A stretch of 64,000 bases of DNA from Kribbella sp. NBC_00382 (GCF_036067295.1 NZ_CP107954.1:3782001-3846000), one strand, 5' to 3'. Counted from the stretch's first letter, positions 35,584 through 44,150 are shown. Notes: generated by a model not told the origin, from the letters alone. A program made the numbers and translations.

Positions 35584-36390
35584 GTGGAACGAAAGGTAGG
35601 CACCGGGACTGCGACGGTCGAGGCGGAGCCGGACGGTACTTTCCTGCTCCGCGTCGACGGGTCGTTGCAGTCCCAGGTCGACCTGGCCGATCCGTCGAAC
35701 CTCGCGTTCGAGTACGTCCGGCGGATCGGCGACGTGCTCGACCTGGTCGCCGCCCGCAAGCAGCCGATCTCGGTCGTGCACGTCGGCGGCGCCGGGCTGA
35801 CGCTCGCCCGGTACGTCGCCGTCACCCGGCCGCGGTCCCGGCAGATCGTGCTGGAGCCCGACGAGGACCTGACCGAGTTCGTCCGCGAGACGCTTCCGCT
35901 GCCGAAGCGCTCCGGGATCAAGGTCCGCGGCGTCACCGGGCGGGCCGGCATCACCGAGATCTACGAGGACTCGACCGACGTGGTGATCGTGGACGCGTTC
36001 GTCCGCGAGGCTGTCCCGGCGAACCTCGTCACAGCCGAGTTCGTCGCCTTGTGTGCGCGGATCCTGCGTCCGGGCGGCGTGCTGGTGTTCAACCTGATCG
36101 ACGGCACCGCTGGGTTGGGCTTCGTCCGCCGGGTGGCGGCAACGCTGCAGGCGGGGCTGGGCGACGGCGTCGTACTGGCTGAGCGCAAAGTGCTGCGGGG
36201 CAAGGGGTTCGGGAACGTCGTCCTGGTCGGGTCGCGGCAGCCGGTACCGGACCTGGTGCCGTTGGGGCGGCGGGCGCAACCGCCGTACGAGGTGCTGCCA
36301 CTGGGCGAGCTCGCGGGCAAGGCGGCGCCGTTGACGGATGCGGAAGGGTTCGCGTCCCCAGCGGCTCCGGCCGGCACGTTCGGCCGCTGA
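35584..36390 (+). CDS. Spermidine synthase-like/SAM-dependent protein
   Basis: A 268 aa cytoplasmic protein with a Rossmann-type methyltransferase fold: VVHVGGAGLTLARYVA (motif I), QIVLEPDEDLTEFV (acidic ribose binder), DVVIVDAFVREAVPANL and LRPGGVLVFNLIDG. The order and spacing match the spermidine synthase-like group, which includes fused or orphan proteins of unknown substrate. The polyamine-binding residues cannot be confirmed. It follows the GDPD gene by 21 bp and probably has its own leaderless promoter. Confidence 0.75.
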   Translation: MERKVGTGTATVEAEPDGTFLLRVDGSLQSQVDLADPSNLAFEYVRRIGDVLDLVAARKQPISVVHVGGAGLTLARYVAVTRPRSRQIVLEPDEDLTEFVRETLPLPKRSGIKVRGVTGRAGITEIYEDSTDVVIVDAFVREAVPANLVTAEFVALCARILRPGGVLVFNLIDGTAGLGFVRRVAATLQAGLGDGVVLAERKVLRGKGFGNVVLVGSRQPVPDLVPLGRRAQPPYEVLPLGELAGKAAPLTDAEGFASPAAPAGTFGR

Positions 36391-36449
36391 ACTGGACAAA
36401 ACGCTGTCAACCTAGGCCAAAGCCTGGCTGGCTGGAGCTGGGCGGCAGG

Positions 36450-36462
36450 TAACTTTGGGCGG
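36450..36462 (+). promoter_or_regulatory. -10 of predicted leaderless MOSC gene
   Basis: TAACTT (36450-36455), 7 nt, then GTG at 36463; no Shine-Dalgarno. Confidence 0.45.
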
Positions 36463-37329
36463 GTGTCTGCTGCCAGGGTTGCCGAGCTGAGGTATTACCC
36501 CGTGAAGGGTCTTGCCGGGGTGTCCGTCGAGCGGGCCGACGTGCTCGCGACCGGGCTGCGGCATGACCGGAACTTCATGCTGGTGGATCCTTCGGACGGC
36601 ACCTTCCTCAGCCAGCGCGTGTTGCCGGCGATGGCGCCGCTGCATGTTGAGGTACTGGCCGACGGCGACTCGCTGCGGCTGAGCGCTGACGGCGCCGACG
36701 ACCTCGTCGTACCGGTCGCGTACGACGGGAAGCGCCGCGACGTGAGCCTGTTCGGCAAATGGTTCGGGGCTGGGGTGGTGCAGGACGCGGCCGCCGAGGA
36801 GTGGTTCTCCGAGCGGCTGCAGCGGCCGGTCGGATTCGTCCGGGTCACGCCCGAGCACGAGCGGCCCGGCTGGGGTGTGCACAAGGGACTCTCCAGCTTC
36901 GGGGACGCGCACGCGCTGATGATCACGTCGCTGTCCTCGCTCGACGGGCTCAACGAGCGGATCGTGGCGGGCGGTGGGGACGCGATCCCGATGAACCGCT
37001 TCCGTCCGAACATCGTCATCGAGGGCTGGCCCGAGGCGCATACGGAGGATCACGTACTGCGGGCATCGGCGGGCGCGCTCGAATTCGGCTACTCGGCCCG
37101 GGGGATCCGATGTGCGGTGCCGACCGTGGACCAGGTGACGGGGGAGAAGCGTGGGCCTGAGCCGACCCGCACGCTGGCGAAGTACCGGCGGCAGCCGGAC
37201 TACGGCGGCGGCGTGAGCTTCGGCATCAAGGGTGCCGTGCTGACCCCGGGAGTAGTTGCCGTGGGCGATGAGATCTTGGTACACGAATGGTTGCCGGAAG
37301 GCGTCGATCCGGCGCCCTCGGCTCGCTAA
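36463..37329 (+). CDS. MOSC domain protein (molybdenum cofactor-binding)
   Basis: A 288 aa protein with an N-terminal MOSC beta-barrel (VAELRYYPVKGLAGVSVERADVLATGLRHDRNFMLVD) and a C-terminal MOSC domain. The conserved cysteine that coordinates molybdenum or carries sulfur lies in GIRCAVPTVDQ. Related proteins are mitochondrial amidoxime-reducing component and YcbX, which reduce N-hydroxylated compounds. No ferredoxin domain is fused. GTG start. Confidence 0.87.
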   Translation: MSAARVAELRYYPVKGLAGVSVERADVLATGLRHDRNFMLVDPSDGTFLSQRVLPAMAPLHVEVLADGDSLRLSADGADDLVVPVAYDGKRRDVSLFGKWFGAGVVQDAAAEEWFSERLQRPVGFVRVTPEHERPGWGVHKGLSSFGDAHALMITSLSSLDGLNERIVAGGGDAIPMNRFRPNIVIEGWPEAHTEDHVLRASAGALEFGYSARGIRCAVPTVDQVTGEKRGPEPTRTLAKYRRQPDYGGGVSFGIKGAVLTPGVVAVGDEILVHEWLPEGVDPAPSAR

Positions 37330-37362
37330 CCTGCGAAGCTCCACCACCTGTGGGGAGCTGCC

Positions 37363-38667
37363 GTGCGCCGGATCGTTGTCCTCCTGCTCAGCTGTCTCTT
37401 GCTCTCGGCAACCGTTGCCGTCAGCCCTGCCGTTGCGGTAGGCAAGGAAGAGCGCGGGCCGGGATCGCTGCGGTACGACGTCACGCTGACCAGCGACGCG
37501 ACCGGGCGGAGCTGGACAGGGCGCGAGAGTGCCGGTTTCACGAATACGACAGGCAAGCCGCTGGGTGAGGTCTATCTGCGGTTGTGGGGCAATGCATGGG
37601 ACGGCTGCAAGCAGCCGGTGAAGGTGAGCAATCTCAGCGGTGGCGTGGCGGGGCCGTTGACGGTCAACTGCACCGTCCTCAAGGTCGAGCTGGCCAACGT
37701 GGTTGCTGTTGGCAAGCATGCGGTGATCTCTTTCGATCTGACGATGACGGCGCCGGAGCGGCTGGAGCAGTTCGGGCGCTCGGGTGCGTACAGCTTCTTC
37801 GGCAATGCGCTGCCGGTGCTGGCTGTGCATGACGTCGGTGGTTGGCATCTCGAGCCGGATGTCGGGATCGGTGAGAGCTACTACACGCTGGCCGCCGACT
37901 TCGCAGTAAGACTTCAGCATCCGGCCACGATCCAGGTGCCCGCCACTGGAATCACGTCCGCAGGGACAGTGAGTATCGCCAAGCAGGTCAGGGATTTCGC
38001 CTTCGCTGCTGGTCCGTTCCGGCAGTCGACGGCTACGTCGCCGGGTGGTGTCAAGGTCCGCACTTGGTCGACGAACACGGTGACTGCTGCCGCTGTAGCC
38101 GATGCGCAGACCACTGGGCTAGCGGCGATCGATGAGTTCGGCCGCCGCTTCGGCGCCTATCCCTACGGCGAGATCGACCTCGTCCTGAACGACAGATGGA
38201 CCTCGTTCAGCGGCATGGAGTACCCGGGCTTCGTACTCCTCATCGCTCCGGGGGGCCCGGTCGTTCACGAACTCGCGCACCAATGGTGGTACGGCATCAT
38301 CGGCAACAACGAGTACGCCGACCCGTGGCTCGACGAAGCCTTCGCCGTCTACGCCACCGACCTCCACGACGGCGATCCCGCCGACGGCTGCTGGCCCGGC
38401 ACCCTGACGGCATCGATCACCAACAACATGGGTTACTGGAAGTCCCACGGTCTCAACTGGGGCGTCTACGTCTACACCTACGGCGCCTGCCTACTCCACG
38501 ACCTGGACCGCGTCCTCGGTACTGAGGCGATGGCCACCATGCTCCGCACCTACGCTAAAACCCATTGGTACGGCGTCTCCACAGTTCTAGACTTCAAGTC
38601 CGCCGTCCAGGCCGCGACAACCGTCGATCTGACCTCCTTCTGGAAGGCTCATACGATCGGAGCCTGA
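37363..38667 (+). CDS. Secreted minimal M1-family metallopeptidase
   Basis: A 434 aa exported zinc peptidase. Signal peptide (about 1-25), a beta-saddle N-terminal domain, then a thermolysin-like catalytic part with the exopeptidase motif SGMEYPG and the zinc site H302-E303-x-x-H306 (HELAHQWW), whose third ligand is Glu in WLDEAFAVYATDL. It lacks the long C-terminal helical domain of typical M1 aminopeptidases, which are usually twice this length. Likely an aminopeptidase acting outside the cell. GTG start after GGGGAG. Followed one base after its stop by an MFS gene. Confidence 0.85.
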   Translation: MRRIVVLLLSCLLLSATVAVSPAVAVGKEERGPGSLRYDVTLTSDATGRSWTGRESAGFTNTTGKPLGEVYLRLWGNAWDGCKQPVKVSNLSGGVAGPLTVNCTVLKVELANVVAVGKHAVISFDLTMTAPERLEQFGRSGAYSFFGNALPVLAVHDVGGWHLEPDVGIGESYYTLAADFAVRLQHPATIQVPATGITSAGTVSIAKQVRDFAFAAGPFRQSTATSPGGVKVRTWSTNTVTAAAVADAQTTGLAAIDEFGRRFGAYPYGEIDLVLNDRWTSFSGMEYPGFVLLIAPGGPVVHELAHQWWYGIIGNNEYADPWLDEAFAVYATDLHDGDPADGCWPGTLTASITNNMGYWKSHGLNWGVYVYTYGACLLHDLDRVLGTEAMATMLRTYAKTHWYGVSTVLDFKSAVQAATTVDLTSFWKAHTIGA

Positions 38668-38668
38668 G

Positions 38669-39907
38669 GTGTCGCTGCGGCGCAACCGGCCGTTCGCGTT
38701 CTTCTGGGTCGCGCAACTGTTGTCCAACGCCGGTACGCAGGTCAGCGAACTCGCGATTCCGTTGATCGCGGTGCTGACCCTGTCGGCCGGGCCGACCGCC
38801 ATGGGTGTCCTGACCGCCCTGGAAGCCCTGCCCAGCTTGGTGCTTGCCTTGTTCCTCGGGGTGATCGTGGACCGGATCCGCCGCGGACGCTTGCTGTTCT
38901 GGTGCAACATCGGCCAGGGCGTGCTGATCGGCACCGTGCCCGTAGCCGCCGCCTTCGACGTGCTCACGATGGCGCAGCTCTACCTGGTGACCTTCGCGGT
39001 CGGCGCCCTCGCATTGGCCTACGGTCTCGCCCACACCGCCTACATCCCAGCACTGGTCCCCGACCGCCGCCAGCTGACCGCCGCGAACAGCAGCATCGCA
39101 CTGACCGACTCGGTCACCGCAGTAGCCGGCCCAGGCCTCGGCGGCCTGCTGGTGCAGCTGCTGACAGCTCCCGTCGCGATCGCCGTCGACAGTGCGTCCT
39201 TCCTCGTCGCCGCACTCCTCCAAGCCAGCGGACGAGGTCCCGACCCCGAGCCAACGGCCGAGAAGACGCGGTTCCTGCCATCTGTGCGCGCGGGCTTCGC
39301 GGCGTTCCGCGGCCAACCAGGGATCGTCGCCATCACGGCAGGCAAGGGAAGTTTCGACTTCTTCCAGTGGGGTGTGATCGCCCTCTACATCCTGTACGCC
39401 GTACGCGAGCTGGGACTGTCTCCCGCGGCGATCGGCGCCATCGCAGTACTGGGATCGCTCGGCCCGCTGCTCGCAGGCGTGATCACGACGCCGGTGAGCC
39501 GACGGTACGGAACGGCCTGGACCTCGGTCGTAGCGGCGATCCTGCTCAGTGGAAACCTGCTGATCCCGCTGGCTGGCGGCCCGGACCTGCTGGTGATCGC
39601 GACCATCGGTCTCGGGCAGTTCCTGCTCGGCCTCGGGGTGGTCTTCCTGATCATCGTCAGATCGACCATGTTGCAACGATCAGTCGATCCCGAACTGCTC
39701 GGCCGGGCCGGCTCCGTGATTCGCCTGGTCGAGTGGGGTGCCGGTCCGCTGGGCGGGCTGTTCGGAGGCCTGCTCGGCGCCGTACTCGGGCTGCGGCCGG
39801 GGTTGGTTGTGCTGGCAATCGGTACCTTGTCCGCCGTCCCCTGGGTGGCGACCGCCGCTGCCCGCGGGCACCTCACGATGCCCGACGAGCAGGATCGGAC
39901 GAGCTAG
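38669..39907 (+). CDS. MFS transporter (EntS/MFS_3 type)
   Basis: A 412 aa permease with 12 predicted helices. Starts SLRRNRPFAFFWVAQLLSNAGTQVSELAIPL, typical of the MFS_3 group that includes enterobactin exporter EntS and macrolide pumps, and has the cytoplasmic-loop motif LFLGVIVDRIRRGRLL. Substrate unknown. GTG start follows the peptidase stop immediately (TGAG-GTG), so the two are coexpressed. The last codons overlap the convergent lamin-tail gene by 4 bp. Confidence 0.87.
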   Translation: MSLRRNRPFAFFWVAQLLSNAGTQVSELAIPLIAVLTLSAGPTAMGVLTALEALPSLVLALFLGVIVDRIRRGRLLFWCNIGQGVLIGTVPVAAAFDVLTMAQLYLVTFAVGALALAYGLAHTAYIPALVPDRRQLTAANSSIALTDSVTAVAGPGLGGLLVQLLTAPVAIAVDSASFLVAALLQASGRGPDPEPTAEKTRFLPSVRAGFAAFRGQPGIVAITAGKGSFDFFQWGVIALYILYAVRELGLSPAAIGAIAVLGSLGPLLAGVITTPVSRRYGTAWTSVVAAILLSGNLLIPLAGGPDLLVIATIGLGQFLLGLGVVFLIIVRSTMLQRSVDPELLGRAGSVIRLVEWGAGPLGGLFGGLLGAVLGLRPGLVVLAIGTLSAVPWVATAAARGHLTMPDEQDRTS

Positions 39908-40365
39908 CAGGCGACGCGGGCGCGGCCTGTGACCGCCTTGTAGGTGCAGGTGTCGAAGGTCTTGCCGGCCGGGGTCTGGAATCGGGCGGTATCGCCGGTG
40001 TTGTTCCAGATGTAGTTGCCCTGGTTCCAGTACAGCTGGACCGCGGTGTTGCGGTTCTTGCCGGTGTGGACGACGGCCGTCGTCCGGCCCTTGAGGACAT
40101 AGCCGCGCGGGAAGACGTAGGTGTGGTTGGCGACGTCCTTCACCCGGTACCCGCTCAGGTTGATCGCCCGCGTGCTGACGTTGCGGATGCTGAAGTACTC
40201 CAGGTTGAGATGAGCGTTGGTCCGGGTGTCCTTACCGGCCGGGTCGTACTGGATCCCGGTCAGGACCACCGAACTCGCCGCCATCGCGGGCAGCGGTACG
40301 GCGAGGCCGACCACGGCGGTGATGACGGCGGCGGCGATGGGCAGGCTGAAGCGACGTACGAACAC
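39904..40365 (-). CDS. Secreted lamin-tail-domain protein, 153 aa
   Basis: Signal peptide (about 1-29, ending PAMAAS) followed by a single lamin-tail (LTD) Ig-like domain: VLTGIQYDPAGKD, LNLEYFSIRNVSTRAINLSGYRVKDVANHTYVFPRG and VQLYWNQGNYIWNNTGDTARFQ. Such domains are found in bacterial extracellular proteins next to nucleases or as stand-alone surface modules. No catalytic residues. A C-terminal Cys pair could form a disulfide. Many short LTD proteins occur in actinobacteria, role unknown. Confidence 0.8.
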   Translation of the reverse strand: MFVRRFSLPIAAAVITAVVGLAVPLPAMAASSVVLTGIQYDPAGKDTRTNAHLNLEYFSIRNVSTRAINLSGYRVKDVANHTYVFPRGYVLKGRTTAVVHTGKNRNTAVQLYWNQGNYIWNNTGDTARFQTPAGKTFDTCTYKAVTGRARVAC

Positions 40366-40501
40366 GGATTTCCCTCCGGCTGTGGGCCGATTTCCCCCCC
40401 GGCCCGATGAACTGCTGACTGCCGGTTCCCCCCGGCGCGACGAACCTAGTGGTCACCCTCCGTGTCCGTCAAGGGGTGAGGCCACTCAGAGTGACAATCG
40501 G

Positions 40502-40762
40502 CTAGAGCAACAGGAAGAGGGTGTAGAGCGCGGGCGTGGCGAAGGTGACCAGGAGGATCCAGGCCATCATCTTGTGGCCGGGTTTGGCCCGGTCGAGGTT
40601 GGCGACGAAGTGGACGACGGCGCCTTCCTCGGTGTGCCGGCTCAGGCCGATCCGCTTGGCGTCCTCGGGCCGGCGGTCCGGGCGCTCGTCCTCGATCGCG
40701 TCGGGCGGGATGCCGTACAACGCGGGCCGGGCCGGATCGAGATCATCGCGCTCGCCGTACAT
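40502..40762 (-). CDS. Small C-tail-anchored membrane protein, 86 aa
   Basis: A charged cytoplasmic part rich in Asp/Arg/Pro (about 60 residues) and one or two hydrophobic segments at the C-terminus (MMAWILLVTFATPALYTLFLLL). I do not recognise it. It lies alone between two short intergenic gaps. Confidence 0.6.
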   Translation of the reverse strand: MYGERDDLDPARPALYGIPPDAIEDERPDRRPEDAKRIGLSRHTEEGAVVHFVANLDRAKPGHKMMAWILLVTFATPALYTLFLLL

Positions 40763-40856
40763 CCGGCCTCCCGCAGGATCGGTGGAGGCTCAAGCTAACC
40801 CCGCGCTGGAGGCCGACTCAAGCACCTCGCCCCATCGTCCCACCCAGAGACCACAA

Positions 40857-40885
40857 ACGGCGGCCCGCAGTCCGCGAGCCGCCGT
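40857..40885 (-). terminator. Hairpin after first CAP-like gene
   Basis: ACGGCGGC (40857-40864) pairs with GCCGCCGT (40878-40885), 17 bp past the stop of the minus-strand CAP-like gene. GC-rich with no strong T-run, as is usual for actinobacterial terminators. Confidence 0.5.
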
Positions 40886-40902
40886 CCTGGGTAGTTCCGC
40901 AG

Positions 40903-41808
40903 TTACTGAAAGTCGACAACCCAGGCGTACCGGGTCGCGGTGTTCAGACAGACCAATACCTGCGTCGTGCAGTACTCCGCATCGCCCTGCCCTACCCCGA
41001 GTTCGTCCAGCCCGCAGTTGAGTACTGTCCTGGAGCTGGAGCTCATCAGCCGGTCGAATGCAGCCTTGGCGCTCATGTCCTTGCCACCGGTGGAAGCGCC
41101 GGACGAACCGCCCGATGCCATCTGACCGGTCCGGGCACGGTCCGCTGCTTCCGCCCGCGCGCCGCCGGTGAGGTTGCTGTTGCGGCGCAACGGCGAGCAG
41201 CCGCTCTCGACCCGCTGGTTGTCGACCAGCGCGAACAGCTCTTGCTCTTCGGCCGACATGCTGCCGCCATCAGCGGGAGGCGGCGGGGTGGTGGTGCTCG
41301 GCGTACTCGACGGGGTGCTGCTCGGCGAGTGCGTCGGTGTCGTGTTCGGGTTGTCCGGCGCCTTCGTCGTCGGGTCGTCGGTCGGCCCATCGGTGGTACC
41401 GGTGGTCGGGCCATCGGTCGGCCCATCCGTCGATCCGTCGGTGGGACCGTCCGTCGGTGTCGTGCTCGGCCTGTCGGTGGGCTTCTGGCCCGGGGTCGAC
41501 GGGGTGTCGCTCGGTGACGGCGTACCGGCTGTCGGCGTACCGGATGGTGTGCCCGGTGTCGTCGCCGACGGCCTCGCCACGACCGGCTTGGTCGAGGCCT
41601 TGAGATAGGTGTCGTCGTCCCTGCTGACGTAAGGGACGGAGGCGTCGGCCTCGTTGGACTGTGGCTGGTGGAGCAGGATCCAGGAGATCGGCGTGATCAC
41701 CAGGATGACGGTGCCCATCGCTACCGTGATCCGCTTGATGCGGGACTCCGGCCGAGCCGTTGCCGGCTTGCTCCGTCGCCGCCGCGCGGCAGCTGATCGC
41801 TGTGACAT
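40903..41808 (-). CDS. CAP-like membrane protein lacking the CAP cavity residues
   Basis: A 301 aa protein: basic N-terminus, one membrane helix (ITVAMGTVILVITPISWILL), a Thr/Pro-rich linker of repeated TDGPTDG-type units (about 70-180) and a C-terminal domain resembling the CAP folds of the next two genes. Where those have HATDM, AEN and GHRKNIL, this one has RARTGQM, no GEN block and SSSRTVLNC, so the His/Glu tetrad is missing. Four Cys are kept. It may be a ligand-binding relative with no metal site, or a diverging duplicate. Family call is from alignment by eye with its neighbours. Confidence 0.65.
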   Translation of the reverse strand: MSQRSAAARRRRSKPATARPESRIKRITVAMGTVILVITPISWILLHQPQSNEADASVPYVSRDDDTYLKASTKPVVARPSATTPGTPSGTPTAGTPSPSDTPSTPGQKPTDRPSTTPTDGPTDGSTDGPTDGPTTGTTDGPTDDPTTKAPDNPNTTPTHSPSSTPSSTPSTTTPPPPADGGSMSAEEQELFALVDNQRVESGCSPLRRNSNLTGGARAEAADRARTGQMASGGSSGASTGGKDMSAKAAFDRLMSSSSRTVLNCGLDELGVGQGDAEYCTTQVLVCLNTATRYAWVVDFQ

Positions 41809-41921
41809 TTAAGTGCTTGTTCCCTTCACGGTCGCGCCCCCAAGACGTGCCTCATTCGTCTCACCGTGGCGCCGTGAGGGGCGCCCGATGGCATAGCAAG
41901 GACGGATCTACCCGCGCTGAT

Positions 41922-41991
41922 CGGCGGACAACCGGGCATCCGTTGTCGGTTCGCCACAGTGAGTGCGGCGAACACGGTGCCCGGCGGACAA
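41922..41991. repeat. Nested hairpin flanked by 10-bp direct repeats
   Basis: CCGGGCA (41932-41938) and TGCCCGG (41978-41984) enclose GTTCGCC (41949-41955) and GGCGAAC (41967-41973). CGGCGGACAA occurs at 41922-41931 and 41982-41991. It lies just after the second CAP gene's stop and may be its terminator. Confidence 0.45.
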
Positions 41992-42007
41992 TGCTGAGTG
42001 CAACCGG

Positions 42008-43006
42008 TCAGTTACGACCGAAGTCCTGCACCCAGCTGCCCGGTCCCCAGTCGGACTTGACCTGGCCCGGGTCGTACCCGATGCCGATCAAGGTGAACTT
42101 GCAGTTCAGGATGTTGGCCCGGTGACCGTCGCTGTTCATCCAGGCGTTGAAGACCTTCTGCGCACTGCTGTAGCCGGCCGCGATGTTCTCGCCCCAGCCC
42201 GAGCCGTGGTACCCCGCCTTGGCCATCCGGTCGCCCGGGTCCTGGCCGTCGGGGTTGGTGTGGTCCATGTAGTGCCGGCGGACCATGTCGGACGCGTGCG
42301 AACCAGCTGCCTCGACCAGAGAGTCGCTCAGCTGCAACGGACGGCATCCCTGGCTGCGTCGAGCCTGGTTGGTGAGGTCGAGCACGTCGCGCTCGATCGA
42401 GCTGGTGCCGCCGCCACCCGGCGGGGGCGGCGGGTTGTCCGGAGTCGGCTCGGTGGTGGTGACCGTCTTGGTCGGCGTCTTCGTCGGCTGGGTCGCCGTC
42501 TTGGTCGGCCGCGTCGGCTTCGGCTTCTGCGACGGCTTGCCTTGAGCGTCCTTGGTGACGGCCGGGCCGGTCGGCGTGACGGTGACCGTCTCCACGCCAC
42601 CGGTCGGGCCGGTGGTGAGGACGGTGGTGAGGACGGTGGTCGGGGCACCGGGCGTTGCCGAAGTACTGGTGCTCATGGTCGACTCGGCCGACCCGAGGGC
42701 CGGCGTACCGGTCGAGATCACTGTCTTGCCGTTCGGCAGCGTCTTGGTCACGGTGACCTTCGGCTTGCCGGCTCCGGCGCTCTCACCCTCGACAGCCGCG
42801 GGGCCTGAGTTGTCCTCGGAGACGTTGAGGACCTTGGTGGCATCGTCGTCGGCAACAGCTGAGCCATTGTGCGCCGACATCACCCAGATCACGGGGCCGA
42901 TGGCGAGGAGCACGGACAGGGCACTGACGATCGGGCCGATCAGGCCTCTGCGTCGCCGTGCCTTTTTTCTGCTGCGGTGCCGCCCAGGGGTAGGCGAGTC
43001 CGTCAT
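42008..43006 (-). CDS. CAP-domain (SCP/PR1) membrane protein
   Basis: A 332 aa protein with a basic N-terminus, one membrane helix (LIGPIVSALSVLLAIGPVIWVM), a long Thr/Pro/Val-rich linker and a C-terminal CAP domain: SHASDMVRRHYMDHTNPDGQDPGDRM, GENIAAGYSSAQKVFNAWMNSDGHRANILNC and IGIGYDPGQ. The cavity His and Glu are intact. CAP proteins of this type in bacteria have uncertain activity; suggested roles include cell-wall or lipid binding and proteolysis. ATG preceded by GAAGAGG. Second of three consecutive related genes. Confidence 0.88.
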   Translation of the reverse strand: MTDSPTPGRHRSRKKARRRRGLIGPIVSALSVLLAIGPVIWVMSAHNGSAVADDDATKVLNVSEDNSGPAAVEGESAGAGKPKVTVTKTLPNGKTVISTGTPALGSAESTMSTSTSATPGAPTTVLTTVLTTGPTGGVETVTVTPTGPAVTKDAQGKPSQKPKPTRPTKTATQPTKTPTKTVTTTEPTPDNPPPPPGGGGTSSIERDVLDLTNQARRSQGCRPLQLSDSLVEAAGSHASDMVRRHYMDHTNPDGQDPGDRMAKAGYHGSGWGENIAAGYSSAQKVFNAWMNSDGHRANILNCKFTLIGIGYDPGQVKSDWGPGSWVQDFGRN

Positions 43007-43092
43007 GGGTGGGCGAGTCCTCTTCAGTTCGTCGTACTACCGGAAGTTCGTCGTTCCCCGTGGTGTTCGTTGCCAGGCCCCCCTGGTTACCG

Positions 43093-43127
43093 AACAGTGA
43101 CCTTAACGGACACGCAAGGTCACTGTT
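43093..43127 (-). promoter_or_regulatory. 12-bp inverted repeat in the CAP2 promoter region
   Basis: AACAGTGACCTT (43093-43104) and AAGGTCACTGTT (43116-43127). GTAAC and GTCAC-like pentamers flank it on both sides, resembling sites of the MtrA response regulator, but I cannot confirm this. Confidence 0.4.
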
Positions 43128-43178
43128 ACGGCTCGGCGTTTCGTCTTAACGAACCCCTTAGATTCGGAGCGTTCCGGG

Positions 43179-44036
43179 TCAGCCGCCGAAGTCCTGGACC
43201 CAACTTCCGTTGCCCCAGTCGGGCTTGACCTGGCCGCTGTCGTAGCCGATGCCGATCATCGTGTAGTCGCAGTTCAGGATGTTCTTGCGGTGGCCCTCGC
43301 TGTGCATCCAGCCGTCCACCACGGCGGCCGCGTTTTTGTAGCCGACGGCAATGTTCTCGGCCATCGCGCCGCCCTTGAAGCCGGCCGCCTTCATCCGGTC
43401 GAACGGCGACCGGCCGTCCTGGCTGTTGTGGTCGAAGAAGTGGTGCACGACCATGTCGGTCGCGTGCAGATCGGCGGCCTTGGTCAGCGCGCTGTTCATC
43501 TTCAGCGGACCGCAGCCGTTCTTGGCGCGCTCGTTGTTCGTGAGCTGCAGCACCTGCGCCTCGGCGCCACCACTCGGCGCCGGCGGCTTGGTGGTCGGCG
43601 GCTTGGTCGACGGCTTCGGCGTCGCGGTGTGGGTCGGCCGCGGCGTCGGCTTGGTCGGCTTGGGCGAGCGGGTGCCCTGCCGGCTCGGCGCGCTCGTCGA
43701 CCGGGTCGGTGTCGGGGTCGCGCTCGGGGTCTTCGACGGCGTCTTGGACGGTGTCGCCGACGGAGTCCTGGTCGGCGTGGCCACCGGGCTGCTCGCGTCA
43801 TCGGTCGGCGTGACCATCGGGTCGTCGGTACTGCTCTTGACGGTCAGCGGCTGGTCCTGGCTGGTCGCCTGCGTGGTGTCGCGGCTCACGTACCAGCCGG
43901 CGCCGGCCAGCAGGGCCAGCACTGCGAACGCTCCCAGAATCGGCCCCGCGACACCGGTCCGCTGCTTGCGGCGGCCGTGCGATCGGGGCGGTTCGGGGGT
44001 CTGCTCGTAGAAGGGATCGTTCGGTACTTCGTTCAT
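43179..44036 (-). CDS. CAP-domain (SCP/PR1) membrane protein
   Basis: A 285 aa protein with an N-terminal basic stretch, a membrane helix (VAGPILGAFAVLALLAGAGWYV), a Thr/Pro/Lys-rich linker and a C-terminal CAP domain: LHATDMVVHHFFDHNSQDGRSPFDRM, MAENIAVGY, EGHRKNILNCDYTMIGIGYDSGQ. The cavity residues are intact and the domain is about two thirds identical by eye to that of the preceding gene. ATG at 44036 chosen as the start of MNEVPNDPFYEQ; an in-frame TTG lies four codons upstream. Confidence 0.87.
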   Translation of the reverse strand: MNEVPNDPFYEQTPEPPRSHGRRKQRTGVAGPILGAFAVLALLAGAGWYVSRDTTQATSQDQPLTVKSSTDDPMVTPTDDASSPVATPTRTPSATPSKTPSKTPSATPTPTRSTSAPSRQGTRSPKPTKPTPRPTHTATPKPSTKPPTTKPPAPSGGAEAQVLQLTNNERAKNGCGPLKMNSALTKAADLHATDMVVHHFFDHNSQDGRSPFDRMKAAGFKGGAMAENIAVGYKNAAAVVDGWMHSEGHRKNILNCDYTMIGIGYDSGQVKPDWGNGSWVQDFGG

Positions 44037-44150
44037 CGCAGCCAGCAAGCCTCTCGTCGTCGATCCCCGTCGTTCCCCAGGCCGTGCGGCACGGACGTTA
44101 TCGGATCTTGATGTAACACGACGACCCCCGAACGCCCGACAGCGCTCGCT

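Noticed and set aside
34360-36399. 679-codon minus-strand ORF opposite the GDPD and SAM-enzyme genes
   Set aside because: Runs through two well-recognised plus-strand genes and has no motif of its own.
41239-41580. Tandem repeat in the first CAP-like gene as a mobile or CRISPR-like repeat
   Set aside because: Irregular repeats coding for a Thr/Asp/Gly/Pro linker in frame; no spacer structure.
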